A program made the translations under genes and the position numbers. A stretch of 56,585 nucleotides of DNA, from the IMG/VR virus record IMGVR_UViG_3300044568_002602, positions 1 through 56,585 of that record. One strand, given 5' to 3'. Source of the DNA: a virus. The notes beneath the pieces were generated by a model. It was not told the origin of the DNA, did no database searches, and worked only from the letters and a program-made list of their open reading frames with translations. Shown piece after piece: positions 16,419-25,112 of the stretch; within the stretch, counting starts at the first letter, position 1; each line of letters begins with the position of its first letter.

Positions 16419-17402
16419 ATGAAAAAACTAGTCATATCATTTCTGGCTCTGTTGCTGTTGACAGGATGTCCAAGTATACCAAAAATGCCCAGTTTTGGAA
16501 AGAAACTAGAAAAATCCGAACAAATAGTAAAAGAACCAGAAGTGAATGTGGCGGCAGTTGTTGCAGCGCAGTCAGCAAAAGAAGCAATGGAAAGGGCAGA
16601 AATAGCGGAAAAAAAAGCAGCAGATGACAAAAAAAATATGGAGGCTGAATATGCCAAGTTAAAGGCAGAAACACAAAAGGCATATAATGATCTTCGCGAA
16701 AAAGACCTTGAGAATTTCGCTAAGATATCAGAAATAAACTATGGTGTATATCATGTAACTCAAGAAAAGAAAAAAGTAGACATTAATACCACCATTGCAC
16801 ATTTACGTTCAAAAGAAATAATGATGCGCACGGATATTCTAACTGACGCTAAAAAAGCAGAAATTCAAAAAGAAGTTGCTGAAGAAAAAATCATTAAAGA
16901 ATCTCTTCAAAAAAGTATAGATGGATTGTATATAAAATACAAAGCAACAATTGAATTGGCTGTGAATCAAAAAGCTCAATTGGATGATGCTGAAGCAATA
17001 ATTGTTCAAAAAGAAAAAGAAAAGTCGCAACTAAAAGAATCCAATCGTATTGCAATTGAAAAGATAGAAGCTGAAAAGAAAATAGAAGTTGATCGCATTC
17101 GTGCTGATGCAGTAGATCAAGTTCGTTTATTAAAAGAAGCACAACAACAAGAACTTATGGTATGGTTGGTTAGATTGTTGGGTGGTATTGGAATATTGTT
17201 TGTGATTCTCGGCGTGTTATTCAAGAGCTTCAATATGATTTTTTCTGGCATCACATTTCTGGGTCTTGCATATATGGCAACAACAATTCCTATGTGGATC
17301 GTTGGAGCAATAGCGGCTGGTTCTATATTATTGATGGGTGTTGTTCAATTGATTGCTGCAAATAAAAAGAAAGCAGCGGATGAAGATAAGAAAAAGATAT
17401 AA
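16419..17402 (+). CDS. Lipoprotein with long coiled coil and C-terminal membrane helices (candidate u-spanin)
   Basis: MKKLVISFLALLLLTGC is a lipoprotein signal peptide with lipobox LTGC (Cys17). Residues about 35-240 are a long Ala/Glu/Lys coiled coil (AAQSAKEAMERAEIAEKKAA, VEVDRIRADA-like heptads). The last ~85 residues hold about three hydrophobic segments (WLVRLLGGIGILFVILGVLF; MIFSGITFLGLAYMA; IVGAIAAGSILLMGVVQLI) and end in a Lys-rich tail. An outer-membrane lipid anchor plus C-terminal inner-membrane anchor joined by a periplasmic coil is the topology of unimolecular spanins. Those fuse the membranes at lysis, but known ones have one membrane helix and are much shorter. It is 5 bases from the preceding gene. 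Confidence 0.6.
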   Translation: MKKLVISFLALLLLTGCPSIPKMPSFGKKLEKSEQIVKEPEVNVAAVVAAQSAKEAMERAEIAEKKAADDKKNMEAEYAKLKAETQKAYNDLREKDLENFAKISEINYGVYHVTQEKKKVDINTTIAHLRSKEIMMRTDILTDAKKAEIQKEVAEEKIIKESLQKSIDGLYIKYKATIELAVNQKAQLDDAEAIIVQKEKEKSQLKESNRIAIEKIEAEKKIEVDRIRADAVDQVRLLKEAQQQELMVWLVRLLGGIGILFVILGVLFKSFNMIFSGITFLGLAYMATTIPMWIVGAIAAGSILLMGVVQLIAANKKKAADEDKKKI

Positions 17403-17481
17403 ATAATATCTTAGTTTTTATATATACACAAAACTTTTTGTAGTTCATATATATGAGTAACAATCAATCGTTACAAATATT

Positions 17482-18345
17482 ATGTCAGACACAACCATTC
17501 CTGTATCAAAGTCAGCACCGTTCAATAACGCGGTCAAAACTGCATTGATTCAAAATCAAGCAGAAGCACCAAAGCAAAATATACCAACTGAAAATGTAGA
17601 TTTGCCATCTCAAGGTTATTTTTATCCAGCCAATCATCCATTGAGCAATGGCAAGATTGAAATATACCAAGTCACAGCTCGCCATGAAGACATTCTGAGC
17701 AACACCAATTTACTCAAGAAAGGCACAGTGTTGGATGAGTTTCTAAAAGCACTTATTGCTACACCAAATGTTGGTATAGAAGATCTGCTTATTGGTGACA
17801 AAAATGCATTGTTTATTGCTGCTCGCAAAAGTGCATATGGTGAAAATTATACCACAAAAATCAAGTGCCCAGAATGCGGCGTTGAATCAAATGTGGAAAT
17901 TGATTTGGGTGTATTAAAAGCCAAACCACTGAACACAGATATGCTGACAAAAGGTGAAAACAGATTGTCGTTCAAATTGCCAAATTCTGGTAAAGTTGTT
18001 ACAGTCAGTTTGCTGACCCATAAAGATGAAACTGATATTGACGCTGAACTAAAAGCATTGGCTAAATTTAGCGGAGCCAACAATACAAATGCTCCGGAAA
18101 TCACCACTCGTTTGAAATATACTATAAAGTCGATTGATGGTGAATCTGATCGTGGTAAAATTAAGAATTTTGTTGATACTCAACTAACAGCCAAAGATAG
18201 TTTGGCTCTACGCAAGTTTGTGCGCGAAAACACACCAGACATGAATATGAATTTTGACTTTACTTGTCCAGCATGTGGGCATCAAGTCAAGATGACTGTT
18301 CCATTGGGAGCAAATTTCTTCTGGCCAAACTTGACCGAGAACTAA
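17482..18345 (+). CDS. Baseplate hub assembly protein, gp26-like
   Basis: The 287-residue protein has the T4 baseplate (gp26/gp51) family features: NVDLPSQGYFYPANHPLSNGKI, then EIYQVTARHEDILSN, a long helical segment with DLLIGDKNALFIAARKSAYG, and paired Cys motifs (CPECG and CPACG) that can bind zinc. It should act in assembling the central hub or wedge of the baseplate. It is followed after 8 bases by a paralogue of the same layout, and then by the tape measure gene, matching the T4 hub gene cluster. Confidence 0.75.
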   Translation: MSDTTIPVSKSAPFNNAVKTALIQNQAEAPKQNIPTENVDLPSQGYFYPANHPLSNGKIEIYQVTARHEDILSNTNLLKKGTVLDEFLKALIATPNVGIEDLLIGDKNALFIAARKSAYGENYTTKIKCPECGVESNVEIDLGVLKAKPLNTDMLTKGENRLSFKLPNSGKVVTVSLLTHKDETDIDAELKALAKFSGANNTNAPEITTRLKYTIKSIDGESDRGKIKNFVDTQLTAKDSLALRKFVRENTPDMNMNFDFTCPACGHQVKMTVPLGANFFWPNLTEN

Positions 18346-18353
18346 AATGAAGC

Positions 18354-19271
18354 GTGAATCTGCACGCCGAAATCATTGATCTGGCATCAGAAGGATATTT
18401 CTATCCAAGCGGTTCGCGATATGCTTCCGGTAAATTAAATATATTTCCTATAACGGGACAACACGAAGAACTGTTGTGTAATAATAATTTGGCCAAACGC
18501 GGCCTATTGGAAACATCATTTCTTGATGCTGTTGTAGAAGGTGGTATAGACACCAGTGAATTGTTGTATTGTGATAAGCAAGCAATATTATTGAATCTGC
18601 GTATTGCCAATTATGGTGCTTATACAAAAATGAAAGCACAATGTTCAGAATGTGATTCTGAATATGAACATGATATATCATTTGCATTTCGCGGCAAAAT
18701 GTTTGATTTTTCAATATATGAACGCGGAAATAATTGTTTGAGTTACACTTTTCAAAAATGCAAAAAGAATGTATATTTCAAATTACCAACCTGCAATGAA
18801 CATGATATATATATAAAACATGGTTGGTTGGCTTTTGCCAAAGCCATAACTTTGAGAATAGATGATGTAGAAGATATAAATAATTTTTATGAATATGAAC
18901 TGAGTGCAACAGATAGCAAATTGTTTAGAAAGTTTTATGAAGAACATACACCAGGTTATATAAATGAAATAGCAGTAAGTTGTCCAACATGCAACGCGGT
19001 AAGAAAGAGTAAAATGGACATAAATACAGATATATTTGCCATAAGACCAGAAAGTAAAATGAACATACACAGTGAGATATTTGATCTTTGTTATTATAGT
19101 AATGGAGCATTTACTCAAGAAGGTGTATATAAAATGCCCACAATGCTGCGTGCGTTTTATATCAAAAAGTTGGTGGATGCCAAGAAAGCAGAAGCAGACG
19201 CCAACAAATCAGCCAGTGAAGGAAGCAAACAACCCAGCAAGATAGCACGTCCTCCAACGGCAAAAAAGTAA
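18354..19271 (+). CDS. Second gp26/gp51-like baseplate hub protein
   Basis: The 305-residue product parallels its neighbour: EIIDLASEGYFYPSGSRYAS, FPITGQHEELLCNNNL, LLYCDKQAILLNLRIANYGA, and CSEC/CPTC pairs. It carries an extra C-terminal block typical of the family, NIHSEIFDLCYYSNGAFTQ then YKMPTMLRAFYIKKLVDAKK. The start is GTG at 18354, since the family motif begins within 10 residues. An out-of-frame ATG at 18347 opens only a 10-codon reading frame. The Lys/Pro/Ser-rich tail is probably disordered. Confidence 0.7.
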   Translation: MNLHAEIIDLASEGYFYPSGSRYASGKLNIFPITGQHEELLCNNNLAKRGLLETSFLDAVVEGGIDTSELLYCDKQAILLNLRIANYGAYTKMKAQCSECDSEYEHDISFAFRGKMFDFSIYERGNNCLSYTFQKCKKNVYFKLPTCNEHDIYIKHGWLAFAKAITLRIDDVEDINNFYEYELSATDSKLFRKFYEEHTPGYINEIAVSCPTCNAVRKSKMDINTDIFAIRPESKMNIHSEIFDLCYYSNGAFTQEGVYKMPTMLRAFYIKKLVDAKKAEADANKSASEGSKQPSKIARPPTAKK

Positions 19272-19281
19272 CCAAAAGTGA

Positions 19282-19289
19282 TATTTATA
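19282..19289 (+). promoter_or_regulatory. TATTTATA element before the tape measure gene
   Basis: GTGATATTTATAATATAA lies 26 bases upstream of the ATG at 19316, in the 44-base gap after the second hub gene. Its position fits a late promoter -10 element. Confidence 0.45.
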
Positions 19290-19315
19290 ATATAACACTA
19301 ACGAATTTATAATAA

Positions 19316-22300
19316 ATGGCCGACGACCCAATCACAGACGCATCAGATTCTACCAAGAAATTGGCAAGACATATATTAGACGCAGAAAAATCGTCTAAAG
19401 ATTTTGTTGAAAATTTTAAAGATAGTTTGGATGTTGCTAAATTGCTGACGAAAACGGTAGAAAATTTATTTAATGAGATAGAAAAAAACCAACTAAAACT
19501 AAACAAAAATAATGAAATTTTAAAAAAAGTTAATGGTGCGATACAATCAAACTTGGCAAAACAGGCAGCAATAGAAGCAAGCATTACTTCACATCAACAA
19601 GAGAGAAACAAACTTTCCGGTGATTTGTGGTTGAATGAAGAAAAAAAGTTGGATTTGTCCAAACAATTATTGGCGATTGAATCTGAAATGGATGACGCTC
19701 AAATGCGGGCAATACACAACGAAGAAGACTTGTCAGAAGAATATAGTAAAATGATGCAAGTAAGAGAAAAAATCATGTCCGACCAGAAAAAAAACTCCAT
19801 CGAAGGAGCATCGTTATCTAGAAAATTGCAAGTCAATGAACGGCAACTAACCGAAGATATTGGCAAGAGGAACAAACTGGGAGAACAGTATAATAAATTA
19901 GTAGAGCGAAAAAATAAATTAGAGGATAACAACAAAGGATTGGAATCGGCAATTGATGCATTGGAGCAACAAGTATTTTTGGTAAAATGGATACAACTTG
20001 CGTATGAAAGATTTGTTGAATTAGATAGAGCAGCCGAATCATTCAGAAAAGAAACGGGATTTAGCAATACTCAAATGGTAGAATTGCGATCAAATGCAGA
20101 ATCTGTTAATAGACAATTCCAAGATATGGGCGTTAGTATAGAAAAAGCATACGCCTCGGCAAAAGCATTGACTGATGTATTTGGTAGAACTTCCCTTGTA
20201 ACAAAAGAAACTCTTGGGAATGTAGCGTTGTTGTCAGCAAACCTTGGCGTGGCAGAAGCAGATTCTGCAAATGTATTGGCTAATTTCCAAGGACTTGGTG
20301 GAGCCACGCAAGAAGCCGCGATGAATGTAATCAAGGTTGGTGCTGGTATATCCGAGAAGGCGGGCATACCGTTTAAGTTGGTGATGAATGATATTGCCAA
20401 TGCATCTGAACAAACCACAGCGATGTTGGGTGCAAATCCAAGCAAGCTCATGAAGTCTGCAATTGCTGCAAGAGCACTGGGAACAGACATGAACAAGATT
20501 GTATCTTCTCAGCGCAAATTACTGGATTATAGCAGCAGTATCAATGATGAATTGGAAACCAGTGCATTGTTAGGCAGAAGCATATCTTTCCAAAAGTCTA
20601 GACAACTTGCATATGATGGAGACATAGTTGGTGCTGCCAGGGCAACACTTGAAACTGTAAAGCGTGCCGGTGATTTTGAGAAGATGAGTGTGTATCAACG
20701 CGAGGCACTCGCCAAGGCGGCAGGCATGGAACTCAAAGACCTCACCAAGATGATTGCCGTTGAAAAGCAAAGAGATGCTATATTACTAGGCGGGGATCAA
20801 GCGGCAAAAGATAAACTATTAGCACAAGAAGCCGAGTTGGAAAACTTAAAAAATATGACATCTCTTGATGATGCCAACTTGGTAAAACAAAATGAAAAAG
20901 TACTGATGCAACAAAAAATGCAAGGAATGATGAGTAACTTTGCAAACACGTTCCAATCACTTTTGGTTTCATTGGCAGACATTCTTGAACCGGTCGTTCG
21001 AGTGGTTGCAATGATACTTTTACCGGCATTTAAAATAGTGTCAGCTTTGATACGCGGAATGTTGAAACCAATACTAAACATTGGACAGGCTTTGATGGGA
21101 AATGCAGAAAATACAAAGAAATTTGCAGCTTTTGCAGAAAAAGTATCGGCTGTTATGGTGACTGTATATGATTGGTCTGAAAAAATTGGAGAGGTGATTG
21201 GGGAAATTTTCTTGGCACTAAACAGAGTTACTGGTATTGCTAGATTATTTGGAAGCAACTTTGACGCAGTTGCATCAACCGCAAAACTTATTTCATCACT
21301 TGCTGGAAAAATAGGAACTAATTTTGGATTTTTAAAAACAATATTTCAATCGGTGGTACCGATTGTGGAATTTATTGCATCCGGATTCTCCAGAGTTTAT
21401 AATTTATTTAAGCCATTAATTTCTATGGCAAGCAACTTTTTTGGAATTGCTTCTAAAGGAGCATCATTTGTTGGTCCTTTTGTTAAAGTTTTTGGTATGA
21501 TTGCAAAGTTTGCGGGACCAATTGGGTTAATAATAAATGCGGTACAAGTTGTAGTTGATCTTGTAGGTCAATGGATGGACATATGGTCAAGTGAGGATAT
21601 GGATCTTGGTGATAAATTATTACAGTCATTTCTCGCAATTCCGAGTGCATTATTCAATGTATTAATATCGCCATTTATAGATTTGGGAGTATGGATAGCA
21701 AGAAAATTTGGAGCCGACATACCAGATGATATGGTCGAAGGTATAAAATCTGTCGGAAGAGAAATTACACAATGGTTATTGATGCCATTTGTGAAAGCAT
21801 ATGAATGGTTAAAGAAAACATTCCTTGGCAACTCTCCTTCTGAAATTGGTTTGATGATAGTGGATGGTATAAAAGCAATCGGCGGAATGTTACTCGATGT
21901 AATAACATTCCCATTCAGAACCGCGTTTAATTTTATATCTGGTATATTCGGTGGAGACGGTGATCTTGGAGACACTATAATTGATGGTGTGAAGTCGATA
22001 GCAGGATTTGTGTTCGATGTGTTGACATGGCCACACAGAAAACTATTGGATTTTGTATCCGATTTGTTTGGTGGCGATGGTGATATTGTTGGAACTATGA
22101 TAGATGGAATTAAAACCGCAGCAGGTTTTATTTTTGACGTTTTAACTCTTCCATTCAGATCAATTGTTAATTTTATCTCTGGTATATTTGGTGGAGACGG
22201 AAACCTTGGAACTTCTATTGTAGATGGTATCAAATCCTCGTTTGGTGCTGCTTTTGATTTTATCACATCCGCATTCTCACTTGTTGTAGATAGCATTAAA

Positions 22301-22696
22301 AATGCAGCGTCCGAAATATTTGGTTTCATTACATCTCCATTCAAAAAAGCACTTGATTTTGTTAAAAACATTCCATTTATTGGAAAATTGTTTGGTGGAA
22401 ATGATATCGCTGCCGAATCCAAGCCTCAAATAGACAGCACCACGATGGAAACGGCTGGTGTCATAGAAGTAAAGAATCTAGATGCATTGAGAGAAGTTGT
22501 GCAACAATTAACAGATGCTGTAGCAAATCTTGGCAAATCTGATAAAACAGAAACACTAACAGCCGGAACAAAAATTGACACATCTGCATTAGAAGATAAA
22601 CTTGATAAACTAACTGATTTATTGGTCGGTGGAGCTGTAAGAGTATATTTGGATGGAAGTGATGTGAGTGCAGCCATGTCAGCAACTGGAAGATAA
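19316..22696 (+). CDS. Tape measure protein (gp29-like)
   Basis: The 1126-residue protein is the longest in the window and lies between hub and tube-cap genes, the T4 gp29 position. Residues 1-230 are a long coiled coil. The middle has phage tape-measure features (LVKWIQLAYERFVELDRAAE, QKSRQLAYDGDIVGAARATL, YQREALAKAAGMEL). Residues about 550-760 contain hydrophobic, Gly/Ala-rich membrane-like segments, as expected for a protein that passes into the host envelope. Residues about 800-1020 are tandem repeats of ~42 residues (FPFRTAFNFISGIFGGDGDL type). The C-terminus is a short coiled coil. The protein should set tail length and help pore formation. Confidence 0.85.
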   Translation: MADDPITDASDSTKKLARHILDAEKSSKDFVENFKDSLDVAKLLTKTVENLFNEIEKNQLKLNKNNEILKKVNGAIQSNLAKQAAIEASITSHQQERNKLSGDLWLNEEKKLDLSKQLLAIESEMDDAQMRAIHNEEDLSEEYSKMMQVREKIMSDQKKNSIEGASLSRKLQVNERQLTEDIGKRNKLGEQYNKLVERKNKLEDNNKGLESAIDALEQQVFLVKWIQLAYERFVELDRAAESFRKETGFSNTQMVELRSNAESVNRQFQDMGVSIEKAYASAKALTDVFGRTSLVTKETLGNVALLSANLGVAEADSANVLANFQGLGGATQEAAMNVIKVGAGISEKAGIPFKLVMNDIANASEQTTAMLGANPSKLMKSAIAARALGTDMNKIVSSQRKLLDYSSSINDELETSALLGRSISFQKSRQLAYDGDIVGAARATLETVKRAGDFEKMSVYQREALAKAAGMELKDLTKMIAVEKQRDAILLGGDQAAKDKLLAQEAELENLKNMTSLDDANLVKQNEKVLMQQKMQGMMSNFANTFQSLLVSLADILEPVVRVVAMILLPAFKIVSALIRGMLKPILNIGQALMGNAENTKKFAAFAEKVSAVMVTVYDWSEKIGEVIGEIFLALNRVTGIARLFGSNFDAVASTAKLISSLAGKIGTNFGFLKTIFQSVVPIVEFIASGFSRVYNLFKPLISMASNFFGIASKGASFVGPFVKVFGMIAKFAGPIGLIINAVQVVVDLVGQWMDIWSSEDMDLGDKLLQSFLAIPSALFNVLISPFIDLGVWIARKFGADIPDDMVEGIKSVGREITQWLLMPFVKAYEWLKKTFLGNSPSEIGLMIVDGIKAIGGMLLDVITFPFRTAFNFISGIFGGDGDLGDTIIDGVKSIAGFVFDVLTWPHRKLLDFVSDLFGGDGDIVGTMIDGIKTAAGFIFDVLTLPFRSIVNFISGIFGGDGNLGTSIVDGIKSSFGAAFDFITSAFSLVVDSIKNAASEIFGFITSPFKKALDFVKNIPFIGKLFGGNDIAAESKPQIDSTTMETAGVIEVKNLDALREVVQQLTDAVANLGKSDKTETLTAGTKIDTSALEDKLDKLTDLLVGGAVRVYLDGSDVSAAMSATGR
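21830..22270 (+). repeat. Four or more ~126-bp repeats in the tape measure gene
   Basis: The encoded unit of about 42 residues is (I)VDGIKxxxGxxxDVxTxPFR followed by xxxxFxSGIFGGDGDLGxT. It occurs three times clearly (near 21860, 21985 and 22110) with degenerate copies before and after. DNA copies share blocks such as ggtatattyggtggagacgg. Confidence 0.75.
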
Positions 22697-22699
22697 TGA

Positions 22700-22707
22700 T
22701 ATTTATA
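22700..22707 (+). promoter_or_regulatory. TATTTATA element before the gp48-like gene
   Basis: ATGATATTTATATAG starts 2 bases after the tape measure stop and ends 6 bases before the ATG at 22714. If it acts as a -10 element the transcript would be almost leaderless. Confidence 0.4.
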
Positions 22708-22713
22708 TAGAAT

Positions 22714-24801
22714 ATGTTAGAAGAATTACCAATACCAAACGGATTTAGCCCAATACAAAGAACAACGGCTGATCAAAGAGTGGCTACATTTCAAGCCAAC
22801 TCTAATTCTATATATAATAAATATAGTCCGTTCACAACATATAGTATTGGACCATCACAGCCATTTGTATATACCAAAATAAGTGATTCAACATTTATTA
22901 AAAATCTTACCAAATATGATAGCCAAGCATCTCCGATTGGTTCAACAGTAAGAGATTTGCAAAGAATTGGTAAATATTCAGTAACAGGAAATGGATTCAA
23001 GTTCTTCAGCAGTCAGAGGTCGATGCAAAATGCAAATGCTTTTAATGAAACAAGAGTATACAATCCATTAAGTTTATTGAAAGCAACAGCAAAACCCGGT
23101 TCGTTTGGATTGATTGATTATCCGATTCGTCACATGGAAACGGTTGGATTAGACTTTTTTAGGACTGCAATTCTTAGTACGCTTGGCATACAATCCTGTG
23201 AAATGGAAGCCCAAAGTGCAAATCCAATAGATGGAACTGCGACTCGCGACGTTTCAGACTATGCGGGTGGCCGGGGAGGAAGCAGAGCGGGAAAACTTCG
23301 TCTTAATACAGCAATGTCGGCAGACGATAGATTTTCAAGAACATGGATTACTACCACAAGCGGTCCAAAAAAAAATAAGACTTTTTTACAAAATTTGTTG
23401 GATGGTTTGATAAAAAATTTAAAAAATAATATTTCGGGTACCAATCCACGCTGGCGCAGTGGTATAAACGGAAACCCAGATTTATCTTGGGAATTTAGAC
23501 CGGAATATCCAAATGGCAACGACGGTGCATATCATGTATTTTTGGAAGACAAGGCTGAATTACTATCCACTACCGCCACAAACTATCCAAAATTTTACAA
23601 TGGTAAAATTGAATTAAACATTGATCTAAAAAATAACGTTAAAGTTTTTCATAAATATTCACCACAAAAACAAAAGAGAAAAGATACAATAGTTTGGTAT
23701 GCAGATGATGATAAAATTAAAACTGAAGGATTAACTTCAGACCCAAGTACCGGTGGAATAGGAGCATTGCAAGGAACTACGGGGTTGAAAAATGTGTATG
23801 CGGAATACATTAAAACTATTGAGTCGTTTGATATAAATAAACCTATTCAATCCAGACGGTCAACAGAAGCATATGATAGATTAAAATTTAAAAATCCAGA
23901 CGGAAATGAAACGTCATATCCATCTTATAAAGACATACCGGGTAAAGGAAGCACCAACGAGAAGTTTGAATCTCTGATGCAAAAAGCGGCGGGAATTATT
24001 ACTCTTGATGATAGAATGTTTGCAAAAGTATCTGACTATGAAGACAATTCTTTGGCAAATGCAAGTGACCAATATAATGAATATGATGTCATTAAGGGAG
24101 AAAGAGGAACTGTACCAAATGAGTTATTGGCAAAATCCGATAACAAGCAATCTCAAGATTTAATCTTTTTTTACTTTTATGATTTGATCAACAAGATATA
24201 TGTACCATTCAGAGCAACTATCACATCTTTGAGCGACCAACACAGTGCAGAATGGGAAGATATAAGTTATATTGGTCGCGCAGATAAATTATTTTTGTAC
24301 AAAGGTTTTAGCCGAGATGTAAACTTTTCATTCACTGTATATGCAAACAGTGCGCTAGAAATGCTACCGATGTGGAACAGAATCAATTATTTGGTTGGAT
24401 TTACAAAACCAAGCAAATACACCGGTAAAGCAACTGTGACAAATGACGCAGCAACCGATGATACATCCGGAAAAGAAAGTCGTTTTATTTATCCACCAAT
24501 GGTTACATTGCGATTAGGAGATTTATTTTATGATCAACCGTGCGTGGTCAGTAATATTGGCATAAATATACCAGATGACACAAATTGGGAAACACTGCGT
24601 TCGGAAGATTATTCATATGTAGCAAGCCCAACCAAAACAATCAATATCAATGGTGTAAAATCTCGTCAATTACCAATGAAAGTGGATGTATCAATTGCAT
24701 TAAAGTTGATGGAAAAACGACAATCGCTGGGCAGCGATGCTCACTACGGCAATGCATCATATAAAACAGATGGAACAGTAAACGAGAGGTGGTTATTATG
24801 A
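22714..24801 (+). CDS. Baseplate tail-tube cap protein (gp48-like)
   Basis: The 695-residue protein carries the gp48/tube-cap signature in its C-terminal third: FFYFYDLINKIYVPFRATI, WEDISYIGRADKLFLYKGFS, FTVYANSALEMLPMWNRINY, YPPMVTLRLGDLFYDQPCVV, and SRQLPMKVDVSIALKLMEK. This region caps the tape measure and nucleates the tube. The N-terminal ~400 residues are less conserved, so it is about twice the length of T4 gp48 (364 residues). It ends in an ATGA overlap with the LysM gene, consistent with coupled synthesis of baseplate parts. Confidence 0.7.
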   Translation: MLEELPIPNGFSPIQRTTADQRVATFQANSNSIYNKYSPFTTYSIGPSQPFVYTKISDSTFIKNLTKYDSQASPIGSTVRDLQRIGKYSVTGNGFKFFSSQRSMQNANAFNETRVYNPLSLLKATAKPGSFGLIDYPIRHMETVGLDFFRTAILSTLGIQSCEMEAQSANPIDGTATRDVSDYAGGRGGSRAGKLRLNTAMSADDRFSRTWITTTSGPKKNKTFLQNLLDGLIKNLKNNISGTNPRWRSGINGNPDLSWEFRPEYPNGNDGAYHVFLEDKAELLSTTATNYPKFYNGKIELNIDLKNNVKVFHKYSPQKQKRKDTIVWYADDDKIKTEGLTSDPSTGGIGALQGTTGLKNVYAEYIKTIESFDINKPIQSRRSTEAYDRLKFKNPDGNETSYPSYKDIPGKGSTNEKFESLMQKAAGIITLDDRMFAKVSDYEDNSLANASDQYNEYDVIKGERGTVPNELLAKSDNKQSQDLIFFYFYDLINKIYVPFRATITSLSDQHSAEWEDISYIGRADKLFLYKGFSRDVNFSFTVYANSALEMLPMWNRINYLVGFTKPSKYTGKATVTNDAATDDTSGKESRFIYPPMVTLRLGDLFYDQPCVVSNIGINIPDDTNWETLRSEDYSYVASPTKTININGVKSRQLPMKVDVSIALKLMEKRQSLGSDAHYGNASYKTDGTVNERWLL

Positions 24802-25100
24802 ACAGATATATATCAAACAAGAACAATGTGTTTAATCGTTATGACGGAAAAAGAGTGTATAGAACCACTCGCTATCCAAAAATACCATATTATACCAATG
24901 ATATTTATGTGGTGGCCAATGAAACAGATTATTTAGATAGCATGGCCAGCAAATATTATGGAGATGCAACTTTGTGGTGGATTATTGCTCAAGCCAATGG
25001 CATCAAAGCCACACTCAAAGCACCAACGGGAAAACAAATAAGAATACCAATAAACACAGACACAATCGTCTCAAATTTTAGAAGAGAGAATTCAATATAA
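24798..25100 (+). CDS. LysM-type baseplate protein (gp53-like)
   Basis: The 100-residue protein has YVVANETDYLDSMASKYYGD followed by TLWWIIAQANGI and GKQIRIP, the LysM-like pattern found in baseplate proteins such as T4 gp53 and in P2 gpX-type tail proteins. The start is the ATG at 24798 inside the ATGA overlap, with GAGAGG 9-14 bases upstream. A GTG at 24789 is less likely. The product should tie wedges or bind the hub. Confidence 0.75.
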   Translation: MNRYISNKNNVFNRYDGKRVYRTTRYPKIPYYTNDIYVVANETDYLDSMASKYYGDATLWWIIAQANGIKATLKAPTGKQIRIPINTDTIVSNFRRENSI

Positions 25101-25112
25101 AGGTTATATACT

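Noticed and set aside
21568-22422. Antisense open frame of 284 codons within the tape measure gene
   Set aside because: It mirrors the codon pattern of the repeats, is Pro/Ser/Ile-biased, has no start signal and no recognisable domain.
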